A stretch of 47,742 nt of DNA from DAIDHZ01 sp965370365 (GCA_965370365.1 CBDUSP010000004.1:1-47742), one strand, 5' to 3'; counted from the stretch's first letter, positions 41,259 to 47,742 are shown. Numbers and translations: made by a program. Notes: generated by a model from the letters alone, not told the origin.

Positions 41259-42096
41259 TTTCGGCCACCAACATAGCTAAATGATCCATCTCACTCAAAA
41301 AGTTGCAAGAGTAGGGATGAATCGTAGAAATGCGTAAATGGAGTTTGTCTGCGATCACAACAGCTCCTTTGCTTGGATGTTCCGGCATGCAAACGGCAAG
41401 CGTTGTGTTTAAGGAGGTTGCTGTCTCGATCACTTGCGTTAAATACTTTGCTGTTGGTTCTTTTCCCTCAAACTCAATTGAGAGCTGCTTAAGATCATAG
41501 TCTCTACAAAAATAGCCAAAAGCAGGATGTGCGACAACAAACGATCGATGCGGCGCTTTTGCAAGAGTTTTTTGGATTTTCTGATCCAAATGTTCAAGCT
41601 CCTGGACAAGGAGAGTCGCATTGTTCTCAAAGAGTTCCTTGTTTTCTGGATGCAGGGCACTCAAAGACTCTTGGATTGTTTTTACCTGAAAGATGAGGTT
41701 TTTTGGACTTAGCCAAATATGCCGATCTTCCCCCGATTCATCGCACTTACAAGCAGAATTTTGAATAAGCGTTATGCTTTTGCGTAAATCCACACTTACA
41801 AGAGAACTGTTCTTCTCTTGAAGAACGGGCAGAATCTTTTTCTCGAACGACTCTCCCACCTGAAACCAAAGGACTCCTCTGGCAATTGCTTGAACATCTC
41901 GTGGGGTGGGCTCATAGGCATGGGGGTTGGCCCCTTCAGGGACGATTGCTTCCACATCAAAGGCATCACCCGCAACCCTCTGAACCAGACCCTTGTATGG
42001 AGCAATGCTCACAAGAATCGTCGGCTTTTGAGAGAGGGGTTCTGTCTTTGAGCAGGAGGCAAAAAGAGCGAGGATAAGAAACAATTTGCTAAACAT
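41251..42096 (-). CDS. Metal-binding lipoprotein (ZnuA/TroA family)
   Basis: A 281-aa cluster A-1 solute-binding protein. The signal peptide MFSKLFLILALFASC has a lipobox with Cys15, so the protein is lipid-anchored. Likely metal ligands are the histidines in GANPHAYEPTP, EDRHIWLSP and VAHPAFGYF, with a carboxylate further on. The His-rich loop of true Zn transporters is absent, which leaves Mn or Fe possible. The ATG at 42096 has GGA just upstream; a TTG 24 nt earlier would spoil the signal peptide. First gene of the operon. Confidence 0.94.
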   Translation of the reverse strand: MFSKLFLILALFASCSKTEPLSQKPTILVSIAPYKGLVQRVAGDAFDVEAIVPEGANPHAYEPTPRDVQAIARGVLWFQVGESFEKKILPVLQEKNSSLVSVDLRKSITLIQNSACKCDESGEDRHIWLSPKNLIFQVKTIQESLSALHPENKELFENNATLLVQELEHLDQKIQKTLAKAPHRSFVVAHPAFGYFCRDYDLKQLSIEFEGKEPTAKYLTQVIETATSLNTTLAVCMPEHPSKGAVVIADKLHLRISTIHPYSCNFLSEMDHLAMLVAEND

Positions 42097-42153
42097 TTTT
42101 CCAAGGTTTAAATCCACCAAATATTACCCTCTTTCCCTTTATATTGTCCAACG

Positions 42154-42317
42154 AGTACACCGTTTCAGCAAAACCTTGACACTGGGCTGCGCCAAAACGC
42201 CAGAAATCGATGATCGTAAATGGCATTGTATTGGTTTTAATACTATGCCATTTATGATCATCGATTTCTGGCGTTTTGGCGCAGCCCAGTGTCAAGGTTT
42301 TACTGAAACGGTGTACT
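42154..42317. repeat. Large near-perfect inverted repeat
   Basis: Arms of 73 nt (42154-42226 and 42245-42317) are reverse complements with two mismatches, around an 18-nt centre. The arms begin AGTACACCGTTTCAG. Open frames on both strands within it mirror each other and are not genes. Possible nature: a MITE-type element, fused insertion-sequence ends, or a long RNA hairpin. No clear target duplication was found. Confidence 0.97.
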
Positions 42318-42327
42318 AGAGTTTAGG

Positions 42328-42356
42328 TTGACATGTACCGCATTTTTAGGTAATGT
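42328..42356 (+). promoter_or_regulatory. Promoter of the wHTH/NTase pair
   Basis: A perfect TTGACA (42328-42333), 17-nt spacer and TAATGT (42351-42356). The -10 region lies inside a palindrome. Confidence 0.6.
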
Positions 42357-42366
42357 TACCTAAAAA
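42343..42366. promoter_or_regulatory. 24-bp palindromic operator
   Basis: TTTTTAGGTAA-TG-TTACCTAAAAA: 11-base perfect arms covering the -10 box and likely start point. An additional half site AGGTAA follows at 42369-42374. This is the expected place for autorepression by the wHTH protein encoded immediately downstream. Confidence 0.7.
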
Positions 42367-42377
42367 GCAGGTAATAT

Positions 42378-42716
42378 ATGTTGGAATCTATTTTTGGGAA
42401 TGAATCGATTGAGAGAGTCCTTTTTTATCTCCTTCAAAACGAGTCGTGTTATGCTCTTCAGCTCAAGAAGCTGTTTGAATCACCTCTCTCCCCCATACAG
42501 CAAGCATTACTCCGTCTTGAGAAGGGAGGTGTTCTTGTCAGCACCCTTGTAGGCAAAACAAGGGTATTTCAATTCAATCCGCGGTATCCCTTTTTGAATG
42601 AATTACGCTCATTTTTGCAGCGCGCTTATGAAACTCTGCCAGAGGGATTTCGGAAGAAGTACTATGAACCCCCTATAAGAAGACGTCCGCGTCGTACAGG
42701 GAAGCCTTTACCATGA
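42378..42716 (+). CDS. Winged-helix DNA-binding protein, candidate antitoxin
   Basis: A 112-aa protein with an N-terminal winged helix (IERVLFYLLQNESCYALQLKKLF, then SPIQQALLRLEKGGVLVSTLVGKTRVFQFNP with the wing) of the type found next to nucleotidyltransferase genes. The C-terminus is basic (IRRRPRRTGKPLP). ATG at 42378 with AGG seven bases before. It overlaps the next gene by four bases (ATGA). Likely represses its own promoter through the upstream palindrome and counteracts the partner protein; the antitoxin role is inferred from arrangement. Confidence 0.75.
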   Translation: MLESIFGNESIERVLFYLLQNESCYALQLKKLFESPLSPIQQALLRLEKGGVLVSTLVGKTRVFQFNPRYPFLNELRSFLQRAYETLPEGFRKKYYEPPIRRRPRRTGKPLP

Positions 42717-43240
42717 AAAAAATAGACTTTAAAACGATTACAGTTTCTGATCTTGCTGGACTTGTTGGAGCTAAATTTACTGAGCACCAAATGAAAGCGA
42801 TTTTAGTGGGAGGCGCATGTGTAACCATTTACTCAAATAATCAGTATTTATCCTATGATCTTGATTTTGTTACTTTCGAAACCAAAGGAAAGGTCCAAAA
42901 AGCGCTTAAGGAATTGGGATTTAGTTTGAAGGGCAAGTATTTTGAGCATCCCGATTGTCCTTATTTTATAGAGTTTGTATCGCCTCCCGTTGCCGTGGGA
43001 AAACAGATTATTCAAGAGTTTAAAAGTTTACGTACTCCACTTGGTCAAGTGGAATTACTCACCCCAATTGATTGTATAAAAGATCGACTTGCCAGTTTTT
43101 TCCATTGGCATGATAGGCAATCTCTAGAGCAGGCCATCTTGGTTGCTCGCGATCAAAAAGTTGATCTTAAAGAAGTAGAGAGTTGGGCAAAAGCTGAAGG
43201 GTTTTCGGACAAATTTCAGGAAATTCTAAAAAAGTTTTGA
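42713..43240 (+). CDS. Nucleotidyltransferase-fold protein, candidate toxin (AbiEii-like)
   Basis: A 175-aa protein with the minimal nucleotidyltransferase signature: GGACVTIYS at about residues 33-41 and SYDLDFVTFE at about 46-55, in the GG...DxD arrangement. A downstream LLTPIDCIKDRLASFFHWHDR segment matches AbiEii/DUF6036-type proteins. Members in toxin-antitoxin pairs transfer nucleotides to tRNA or other targets. Co-translation with the wHTH gene supports such a module; activity is not proven here. Confidence 0.75.
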   Translation: MKKIDFKTITVSDLAGLVGAKFTEHQMKAILVGGACVTIYSNNQYLSYDLDFVTFETKGKVQKALKELGFSLKGKYFEHPDCPYFIEFVSPPVAVGKQIIQEFKSLRTPLGQVELLTPIDCIKDRLASFFHWHDRQSLEQAILVARDQKVDLKEVESWAKAEGFSDKFQEILKKF

Positions 43241-43309
43241 ATTATGCCGACATAGATTCTTAGCCTTGTTTGTTTTTAGAGTTTCTTCTAAGATGTTAGG
43301 TCTTCTTAA

Positions 43310-43396
43310 GGAGAGGTGTCCGAGTGGCTTAAGGAGCACGCTTGGAAAGCGTGTGTACGTGAAAACGTACCGTGGGTTCGAATCCCACTCTCTCCG
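43310..43396 (+). tRNA. tRNA-Ser (GGA)
   Basis: An 87-nt class II tRNA. Acceptor GGAGAGG pairs with TCTCTCC, the anticodon arm CACGC-TTGGAAA-GCGTG gives anticodon GGA (serine), a long variable arm GTACGT-GAAA-ACGTAC follows, and the T arm is GTGGG-TTCGAAT-CCCAC. The discriminator base is G, as usual for serine. CCA is not encoded. Confidence 0.97.
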
Positions 43397-43401
43397 TTAC
43401 T

Positions 43402-43556
43402 AACCCAACAGTCAAATAAGAGACAAAGAGCGCAAGCGAGGCAAAGTAAAATCAGTTTTCAGATTGCAGGACAGTATTTTCAATACGGCCAGCAATTTGA
43501 AAATCTGATTTTACAAAGCCGCAGCAAGCTAATTGTCTCTTATTTGACTGTTGGTT
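43402..43556. repeat. Long imperfect inverted repeat after tRNA-Ser
   Basis: Arms of about 65 nt: the outer CAACAGTCAAATAAGAGACAA pairs perfectly with its complement at the far end, the middle part is diverged, and an inner GTAAAATCAG block pairs again. It starts six bases after the tRNA and runs to the stop codon of the next minus-strand gene. It may serve as a tRNA terminator or be a palindromic element inserted beside the tRNA. Confidence 0.9.
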
Positions 43557-43870
43557 TAGTGATTTTCCCAGCTGTAAATCGGGTTTGCAATCACAAGCGG
43601 ATAGTAAACCTCTACAAACGCTTTTTGAAAGCGTTCATCTCCCAAGAAAATCGTTGTTTCCCCATCGAACTTTTCTCTTAAATAGGGAGGAATAAAGATC
43701 CCTGAATTTTCAAGCTCTTTAGCAAGAATCGGATGGTGGATCTCTGTGCGGGTCCCATAAAACGAGACAATCACGGTGCCTGTTTTTGTATTTACAAGCT
43801 TTAGCAAGTCTTCACCATGAGCTGTTCCAAGAAGAGTCCCAAGAAGAACCAAAAGCATTTTCATAGTCAT
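43556..43870 (-). CDS. Small exported protein, unknown
   Basis: A 104-aa protein with a clear Sec signal peptide (MKMLLVLLGTLLGTAHGED) and a mature part of about 85 residues with no recognised domain. Two in-frame ATGs (43870, 43864) are possible starts. Its first 59 nt overlap the 3' end of the kinase-like gene in another frame, an unusually long same-strand overlap that implies coupled expression. Likely periplasmic. Confidence 0.65.
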   Translation of the reverse strand: MTMKMLLVLLGTLLGTAHGEDLLKLVNTKTGTVIVSFYGTRTEIHHPILAKELENSGIFIPPYLREKFDGETTIFLGDERFQKAFVEVYYPLVIANPIYSWENH

Positions 43871-45308
43871 TTTCGATCGTCTCCATTTGTCTATCGATCT
43901 CTTTTAGAGTGATATCGGGTTTTTCTACAAGCGATTTTAGAATCTGCAACCTTTCTTCAAAGGCGGGCACTGCGATATCCAAATCATAACTCTTTAGGAT
44001 TGCGGTGAGTTGTGTTGCATCCATTGCTTGAATCTTTTTCCTTCCTTCTTCTGACAAGGGCTTTTCTGCATTAGAGAAGTAGATGATCGGATTGCGAAGA
44101 TAACGATTTTTGGTTGGAAAGGTCAGGCCATTATCGATCTTTTTTAATCCATAAATCGGTTTCCCGTCTTCATTTGTGTCCATTTTATACCCCAAAATGT
44201 TCCCTAAATGAGCATCTGTATCGTAGGTGAGCCAAATCAAAGTGACGAGATCCTCATATTGGCTTTGATCGAGTAAGATACCTGGCTCATTTTGCGGGTA
44301 AAAATCAAAGAAGTTTACTATCGACTCCATAGCCTTAATCATGTTTTTGAGTTGATTTTGGTGTGTTTCATCAAGCGTGACTCTTTCTCCGACACGATGG
44401 AATTGCTCAATTACGTTGCGAACTTCCCGAAGGAGTTCGCTGGAGTGGAATGAGGAGTCGGTGTCTTCTGTTACTATGGAAAGCTTTTCTTTTTCCACCC
44501 ATGCGATTGCGCGCCTTCTTCCATCGTCGAGTGAATCTACTTCACTGCCTAGACGCAAGAACAGTAGCATCCGATTGCAACCCTCTGTCCTGCTTAGGCC
44601 GCTCAATCCCCGAAAGCTTGTATCACTTTCGAGTTCAAGCGTCTCTGAAGGGAAACTAAAATCCCCCATGCCGCTGTACTCTAGAGAAAATAGGTCCTGG
44701 GCGTTTGGAACAAACTCTTGAACGGAACAGAGCTTTTCCTTTGAGAAGCCGCGCACCTCTTCAAGTAAGAATTTTACTTCTTCAGATTTTGAAGAATCCT
44801 TTGCTAGATCGTCGACTAGATAAAAAAACGTGTCAGATTCAAAGATTGCTAACGCTGTTTTGGGAGCAATCGAAGTGAGACCTACAGAGGATGCAACCTC
44901 ATAGGTAGCAGCTTCTTTTAAAGAAGAAAGATAAAGGGGCATATCATCGCGGACAGGACTTGAGCGGGAAGATCCCCAAAAATATTTTGGATTGTTGATG
45001 CATCCGGCATCTTCATCGATAGGCTTTATGACAAATTGATTTTCTCCCTCAAGATTTTTAAGAAAGTAGGATCCGCTGATCCCTTCTTGGATAGCGCTAA
45101 TCAGGTTTGAGGGAATTGTGCTTGTGAGATCAAAGACTTGAGATTGCATCACGAAAGGACGAAACTTTTCAAGGAGCTGTCCGATTTCTTTGATTCTTTG
45201 TTGAATTTGCGCGCAAGTCGTTGCGCTTAACTCTCGAAAGGATCCCCAGTAAGACGAAGGTTCCGTTGAATTAAGACTTTCGGTTAATGAAATATTTACA
45301 TCGATCAT
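43812..45308 (-). CDS. Phosphoinositide 3-/4-kinase-like protein, candidate effector
   Basis: A 498-aa protein with the catalytic elements of PI3/4-kinases, closest in pattern to type II PI4-kinases: a GSYFLKNLEGENQFVIKPIDEDAG strand-loop with the ATP-binding lysine (about residues 78-100), a helix with ATYEVASSVGL, a hinge-like SVQEFVPNAQD, the catalytic loop YDTDAHLGN near 370 and the metal motif KKIDNGLTFP near 395. The N-terminus is Ser/Thr-rich without a Sec signal, as in type III substrates. ATG at 45308 has AAGGA at good spacing; an upstream ATG at 45368 lacks one. The tail is low-complexity (SSWDSSWNSSW). Kinase substrate is unknown; it might be protein or lipid. Confidence 0.78.
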   Translation of the reverse strand: MIDVNISLTESLNSTEPSSYWGSFRELSATTCAQIQQRIKEIGQLLEKFRPFVMQSQVFDLTSTIPSNLISAIQEGISGSYFLKNLEGENQFVIKPIDEDAGCINNPKYFWGSSRSSPVRDDMPLYLSSLKEAATYEVASSVGLTSIAPKTALAIFESDTFFYLVDDLAKDSSKSEEVKFLLEEVRGFSKEKLCSVQEFVPNAQDLFSLEYSGMGDFSFPSETLELESDTSFRGLSGLSRTEGCNRMLLFLRLGSEVDSLDDGRRRAIAWVEKEKLSIVTEDTDSSFHSSELLREVRNVIEQFHRVGERVTLDETHQNQLKNMIKAMESIVNFFDFYPQNEPGILLDQSQYEDLVTLIWLTYDTDAHLGNILGYKMDTNEDGKPIYGLKKIDNGLTFPTKNRYLRNPIIYFSNAEKPLSEEGRKKIQAMDATQLTAILKSYDLDIAVPAFEERLQILKSLVEKPDITLKEIDRQMETIENDYENAFGSSWDSSWNSSW

Positions 45309-45447
45309 AAAATCCTTTTTTAAATAAGAATGAGGTTGTAGTATATGGTAATTTTGTGTTTTCATCATATATTAAAATAAAGTTGTTCTCTTTGCGGAGA
45401 GATTCTTTGTTCACAAATATTTTGAGTTTCTGTATATCGTTCATCTG

Positions 45448-45613
45448 AGAGGGTGTTTACAAGTTAGGTTCTGTCGATTTTGAGGTTCTTTTGAGCCGCT
45501 TTTTAATTTTCTTAAGGGGGGCAATATACGTGTATATGACTCCCTTCAAGAAAATCAAAAAGCGGCCAAAATAATCCTCAAAATCGATGAACCCTAATTT
45601 ACAAACACCATCT
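45448..45613. repeat. Long imperfect inverted repeat before nrdR
   Basis: Arms of about 80 nt around a centre near 45530. Outer GGTGTTT and inner TCGATTTTGAGG, CCGCTTTTT and ATTTTCTT blocks pair with their complements; mismatches are scattered and often paired by G-U. Ends 19 nt before the nrdR start. With the kinase-like gene leaving the other way, it fills most of the 324-nt gap; no other gene is seen there. Confidence 0.9.
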
Positions 45614-45632
45614 AAACCCTAAAGAGGATCTT

Positions 45633-46136
45633 GTGAAGTGTCCATTTTGTCATCACGAAGAGCTAAAGGTAACGGACTCTCGGACCCCTGTCGAAATGAA
45701 TGCAATCCGAAGGAGAAGGGAGTGCTGTAAGTGCCAGCGTCGGTTTACTACTTTTGAGACGATTGACTTGAGTTTGCAGGTAAAAAAAAGGGCGGGAATT
45801 TTTCAAGATTTTAGTGAGCAAAAGATGATCCAAGGACTTGATGCTGCGTGTCGCCATACAAGGGTCTCCCATGAACAGATCCGTTCCCTTGCATACAAGG
45901 TGAAAACCGATTTGATGGAACAGGGAATAAGAGAGATCTCAAGCAAAGAGCTTGGGGATCTTGTGATGCAGCATTTACAAAAACTCGACGTTGTTGCTTA
46001 TATACGATTCGCTTGTGTATATAAGCGATTTAAAGATGTTCGAGAGCTCGTGGAGGCAATTGAGTCGATTGCCCCAGAAGAAGCTCTTAAAGAACCTGAA
46101 AATGAGGGAGCGGTTCATGCCACTGAAGAAAAATGA
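45633..46136 (+). CDS. nrdR: Transcriptional repressor NrdR
   Basis: A 167-aa nucleotide-sensing repressor of ribonucleotide reductase genes. The N-terminal zinc ribbon has CPFC at residues 3-6 and CCKC with FTTFE near 32-43; the rest is an ATP-cone domain (VKKRAGIFQDFSEQKMIQGL and VVAYIRFACVYKRFKDV). GTG start at 45633 with AGAGGA upstream. It heads nrdR-dksA-lspA, the same order as in Chlamydia. Confidence 0.97.
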   Translation: MKCPFCHHEELKVTDSRTPVEMNAIRRRRECCKCQRRFTTFETIDLSLQVKKRAGIFQDFSEQKMIQGLDAACRHTRVSHEQIRSLAYKVKTDLMEQGIREISSKELGDLVMQHLQKLDVVAYIRFACVYKRFKDVRELVEAIESIAPEEALKEPENEGAVHATEEK

Positions 46137-46482
46137 GATTGCTCGTTTTAAAGAGCGTTTGGAAGAGATGCGCTTACAAATTACAAAACTGCTTGCAGGG
46201 GCAAAGAAGGAAGTGACATCTTCCGATGAATCCAAAGGATATTCCCAGCACTCTGCAGATGAGGGAACCGATGATTTTGTAAAAAGCGTCAATCTCGAGC
46301 TTACAAGCAAAGAGTATGAAGTTTTGAGACAGGTTGATCGCGCCCTTGCAAAAATCGAAGAGGGGACCTATGGCATTTGCGATATCTCGGAAGAGGAAAT
46401 CCCGATTAAACGTCTTGAAGCGCTTCCTTATGCTGCGATGACGGTAAGTTCACAAGAGAAGATGGAGAAAGGACTTTTGTGA
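46117..46482 (+). CDS. dksA: DksA/TraR-family protein with degenerate zinc finger
   Basis: A 121-aa DksA-like protein, a secondary-channel regulator of RNA polymerase. The coiled coil (residues about 1-75) and the junction YGICDISEEEIPIKRLEALPYA are recognisable, but only the first of the four zinc cysteines remains: the usual CxxC is CDIS and the second pair is replaced by TVSSQ. The ATG at 46117 has GGGAG upstream and overlaps nrdR by 20 nt; the longer frame from 45991 is a shadow. It overlaps lspA by four bases. Confidence 0.9.
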   Translation: MPLKKNEIARFKERLEEMRLQITKLLAGAKKEVTSSDESKGYSQHSADEGTDDFVKSVNLELTSKEYEVLRQVDRALAKIEEGTYGICDISEEEIPIKRLEALPYAAMTVSSQEKMEKGLL

Positions 46483-46964
46483 GGTGGTTATTTCCCTTTT
46501 TGCTTCTTGGGTTAGACATTGCTTCCAAGCTTTTGGCGCTGCATTTTGTAGCTCCTTTGGGCTTGGGAAATTATCCCTTCGGAGGGACTCCCATTTTTTC
46601 TCATTTGTTTGGGATTTCGTTTTCTCTAAACGTCATTGGAAATACAGGCGCTGCGTGGGGCTTGTTTGCAGGAAACCCCGGCCTTTTATTTTTTGTAAGG
46701 CTTTTAATCATTGCAGGCTTTGGTTTTGCTCTGTATTTCTTCGATCGCCCGATGATCAAAAGAATCCCTCTTTTATGTATTGGAGCTGGGGCAATTGGCA
46801 ATGCAATCGACTATCTCCTTTACGGACATGTGATTGATTTTTTCCATTTTAATTTTTGGGGATATTCTTTTCCCATTTTTAATCTAGCCGATTCCTACAT
46901 CACGCTTGGGGCTGTCATGCTGCTTCTTTTCAAGCCTTCCTTCAAATCCCGTCCTGTTTCATGA
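46479..46964 (+). CDS. lspA: Lipoprotein signal peptidase
   Basis: A 161-aa inner-membrane aspartyl protease that cleaves prolipoproteins after lipid attachment, for instance the metal-binding lipoprotein in this window. Four membrane helices. The family segments NTGAAWGLF, GNAIDYLLYGHVIDF and FNLADSYI are present with both catalytic aspartates. GTG start at 46479 in a four-base overlap with the dksA-like gene. Confidence 0.97.
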   Translation: MRWLFPFLLLGLDIASKLLALHFVAPLGLGNYPFGGTPIFSHLFGISFSLNVIGNTGAAWGLFAGNPGLLFFVRLLIIAGFGFALYFFDRPMIKRIPLLCIGAGAIGNAIDYLLYGHVIDFFHFNFWGYSFPIFNLADSYITLGAVMLLLFKPSFKSRPVS

Positions 46965-47632
46965 GTTTACGCATTTCTCATCCTTCTGAGGAGGGCGTCT
47001 ACCAGGCTTCAAAATGGTTGAAAGTCCAAGCGCTAATCGATCCTGAAGAGATGCGAGATTTGCTTGGGTTTCTTGCTCCTTTTTGGATTTTTCCTCTAAC
47101 TGGGCTTGTGGACGGATCTCCGATTCCTCCGTCTGTTTTTTGTGAGGAATATGCGCGGTGGATCGAAGGACTAAAACGAGGGGAGGTCCCATCATCTGAA
47201 GCGTTACGTAAGTTGGTTGCTTGCGCGTTTATAGATGATTTAAGTGCGCTTTGGCTCCAAAAAACAGGAGAGAAGTTTCTCACAAAAATTGCAAAACCGA
47301 TCATTCAGGTGCAGGCTCATTTTTTTTCTTACTCAAGAGTTGATGGGGTGATTCGGCCAATGTCGATGGGATTGGAGAGCATTTTTTGGGGATTGCAGTT
47401 TTCTTTTCCTCAAGTCTATCAAGATCCAAAAACAATGGAACTTTATGAGATTGGGCGGAGCCCTCTTTTTCGCAAGCTGCAGCTGTGGGTGAGAGAAAAT
47501 ACGAGGCCTACGCCTTTTTTGATCGATGGGAAAAAAATGAATTCTCCCATTCGTCTTGGGAAAGAATGCTTTTCCTGGATTGAAAAGCACCCACAACTAA
47601 AAGAAAGTAATATTTACATAGATCTTCCCTAG
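46961..47632 (+). CDS. Conserved hypothetical protein
   Basis: A 223-aa soluble protein overlapping lspA by four bases (ATGA), hence in the same operon. It has no signal peptide or membrane helix; aromatic- and Pro-rich segments (LAPFWIFPLTGLVDG, FFSYSRVDGVIRPMSMG) suggest a folded enzyme-like protein. I do not recognise the family. Length and coding bias match the neighbours, so it is a real gene. Confidence 0.75.
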   Translation: MSLRISHPSEEGVYQASKWLKVQALIDPEEMRDLLGFLAPFWIFPLTGLVDGSPIPPSVFCEEYARWIEGLKRGEVPSSEALRKLVACAFIDDLSALWLQKTGEKFLTKIAKPIIQVQAHFFSYSRVDGVIRPMSMGLESIFWGLQFSFPQVYQDPKTMELYEIGRSPLFRKLQLWVRENTRPTPFLIDGKKMNSPIRLGKECFSWIEKHPQLKESNIYIDLP

Positions 47633-47638
47633 GGAGAC

Positions 47639-47742
47639 ACTGATTAATTGCTTTGCCAGGGATTCGCGCCAAAAGCGCCGAAAAAGCTAATTCGGAAACC
47701 GTAATTAACTCGAGTGAGTTAATGGAGGTTGAGAATTATCTT
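47639..47742 (+). ncRNA. Structured dispersed repeat, copy 2 (cut by window edge)
   Basis: Matches 32899-33005 over its whole visible length. Hairpins: GCGC-CAAAA-GCGC (47666-47678), AATTCGG-AAA-CCG-T-AATT (47689-47706) and AACTC-GAGT-GAGTT (47707-47720). The changed pairs relative to copy 1 are compensatory. It lies seven bases after the stop of the last gene and runs off the window. Confidence 0.6.

Noticed and set aside
42086..42319. Mirror-image small frames on both strands of the large palindrome
   Set aside because: They arise because the two arms are complementary; no ribosome site or family similarity.
43316..43681. 121-codon frame beginning in tRNA-Ser
   Set aside because: Its first residues are a translation of the tRNA gene, a common artefact, and the rest crosses the inverted repeat.
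45991..46116. N-terminal extension of the DksA-like frame
   Set aside because: It lies entirely inside nrdR in another frame; the internal ATG at 46117 has a good ribosome site and starts the family's normal sequence.

Overview
The window reads as chromosome from a member of the order Chlamydiales outside the classical Chlamydiaceae (an amoeba- or protist-associated lineage). Evidence: two adjacent nucleotide (ATP/ADP-type) translocases, the chlamydial order nrdR-dksA-lspA, alaS next to mfd, a DUF2709 protein next to tsaE and a DnaQ-like exonuclease, a sufBCDS operon, and several genes with eukaryote-like domains. Gene density is high, with many 4 to 20 nt overlaps. Species cannot be fixed from sequence alone.

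Layout. 1-1.7 kb: a GC-rich repeat patch and an AAA/DUF4143 ATPase. 1.7-7.5 kb: mfd and alaS. 7.6-14.5 kb: a two-partner secretion locus, with a 1437-aa haemagglutinin-like exoprotein (TpsA), a divergent TpsB/Omp85-type transporter and an outer-membrane barrel protein. 14.5-17.6 kb: DUF2709, tsaE, DnaQ-like exonuclease and pgk, overlapping. 17.8-21.6 kb: npt1, npt2, pgeF. 21.6-24.0 kb: rfbC, rfbD, rfbB for dTDP-L-rhamnose (no rfbA here). 24.0-32.8 kb: an accessory region of orphan and RING-finger-like genes around a divergent OprB-type porin / hexose transporter pair. 33.1-37.3 kb: sufBCDS. 37.3-38.3 kb: a GT9 glycosyltransferase. 38.3-39.7 kb: a HipB-like remnant and two orphan genes. 39.7-42.1 kb: an ABC importer for Zn/Mn-type metals. 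42.2-43.2 kb: a winged-helix plus nucleotidyltransferase pair that looks like a toxin-antitoxin module. 43.3-45.4 kb: tRNA-Ser(GGA), a small exported protein and a phosphoinositide-kinase-like protein. 45.6-47.6 kb: nrdR, dksA-like, lspA and a hypothetical gene.

Most striking part: 25-33 kb. Three otherwise unlike proteins share one RING-like metal-ligand pattern (CxxC, H, [C/H]xxHxxC, CxxC), as expected of ubiquitin-ligase-type effectors. Two of them, and a third unknown gene, each sit just downstream of a copy of one small gene. This gives a cassette array in which a small-gene end plus a promoter spacer is the repeated seam and the cargo changes. The island edges carry duplicated 3' ends of the neighbouring host genes: 22 bp of the porin end flank the large RING gene, and 123 bp of the transporter end flank the orphan genes. 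Six of the seven substitutions in the 123-bp copy are synonymous, so it came from a functional homologue. I infer that cargo enters at gene 3' ends.

Other signals worth checking are a structured repeat with compensatory base changes in two of its three hairpins (32.9 kb and 47.7 kb), three long unrelated inverted repeats between 42 and 46 kb, and a 24-bp palindromic operator over the promoter of the toxin-antitoxin-like pair. All functional statements come from motif recognition by eye; no database search was possible.
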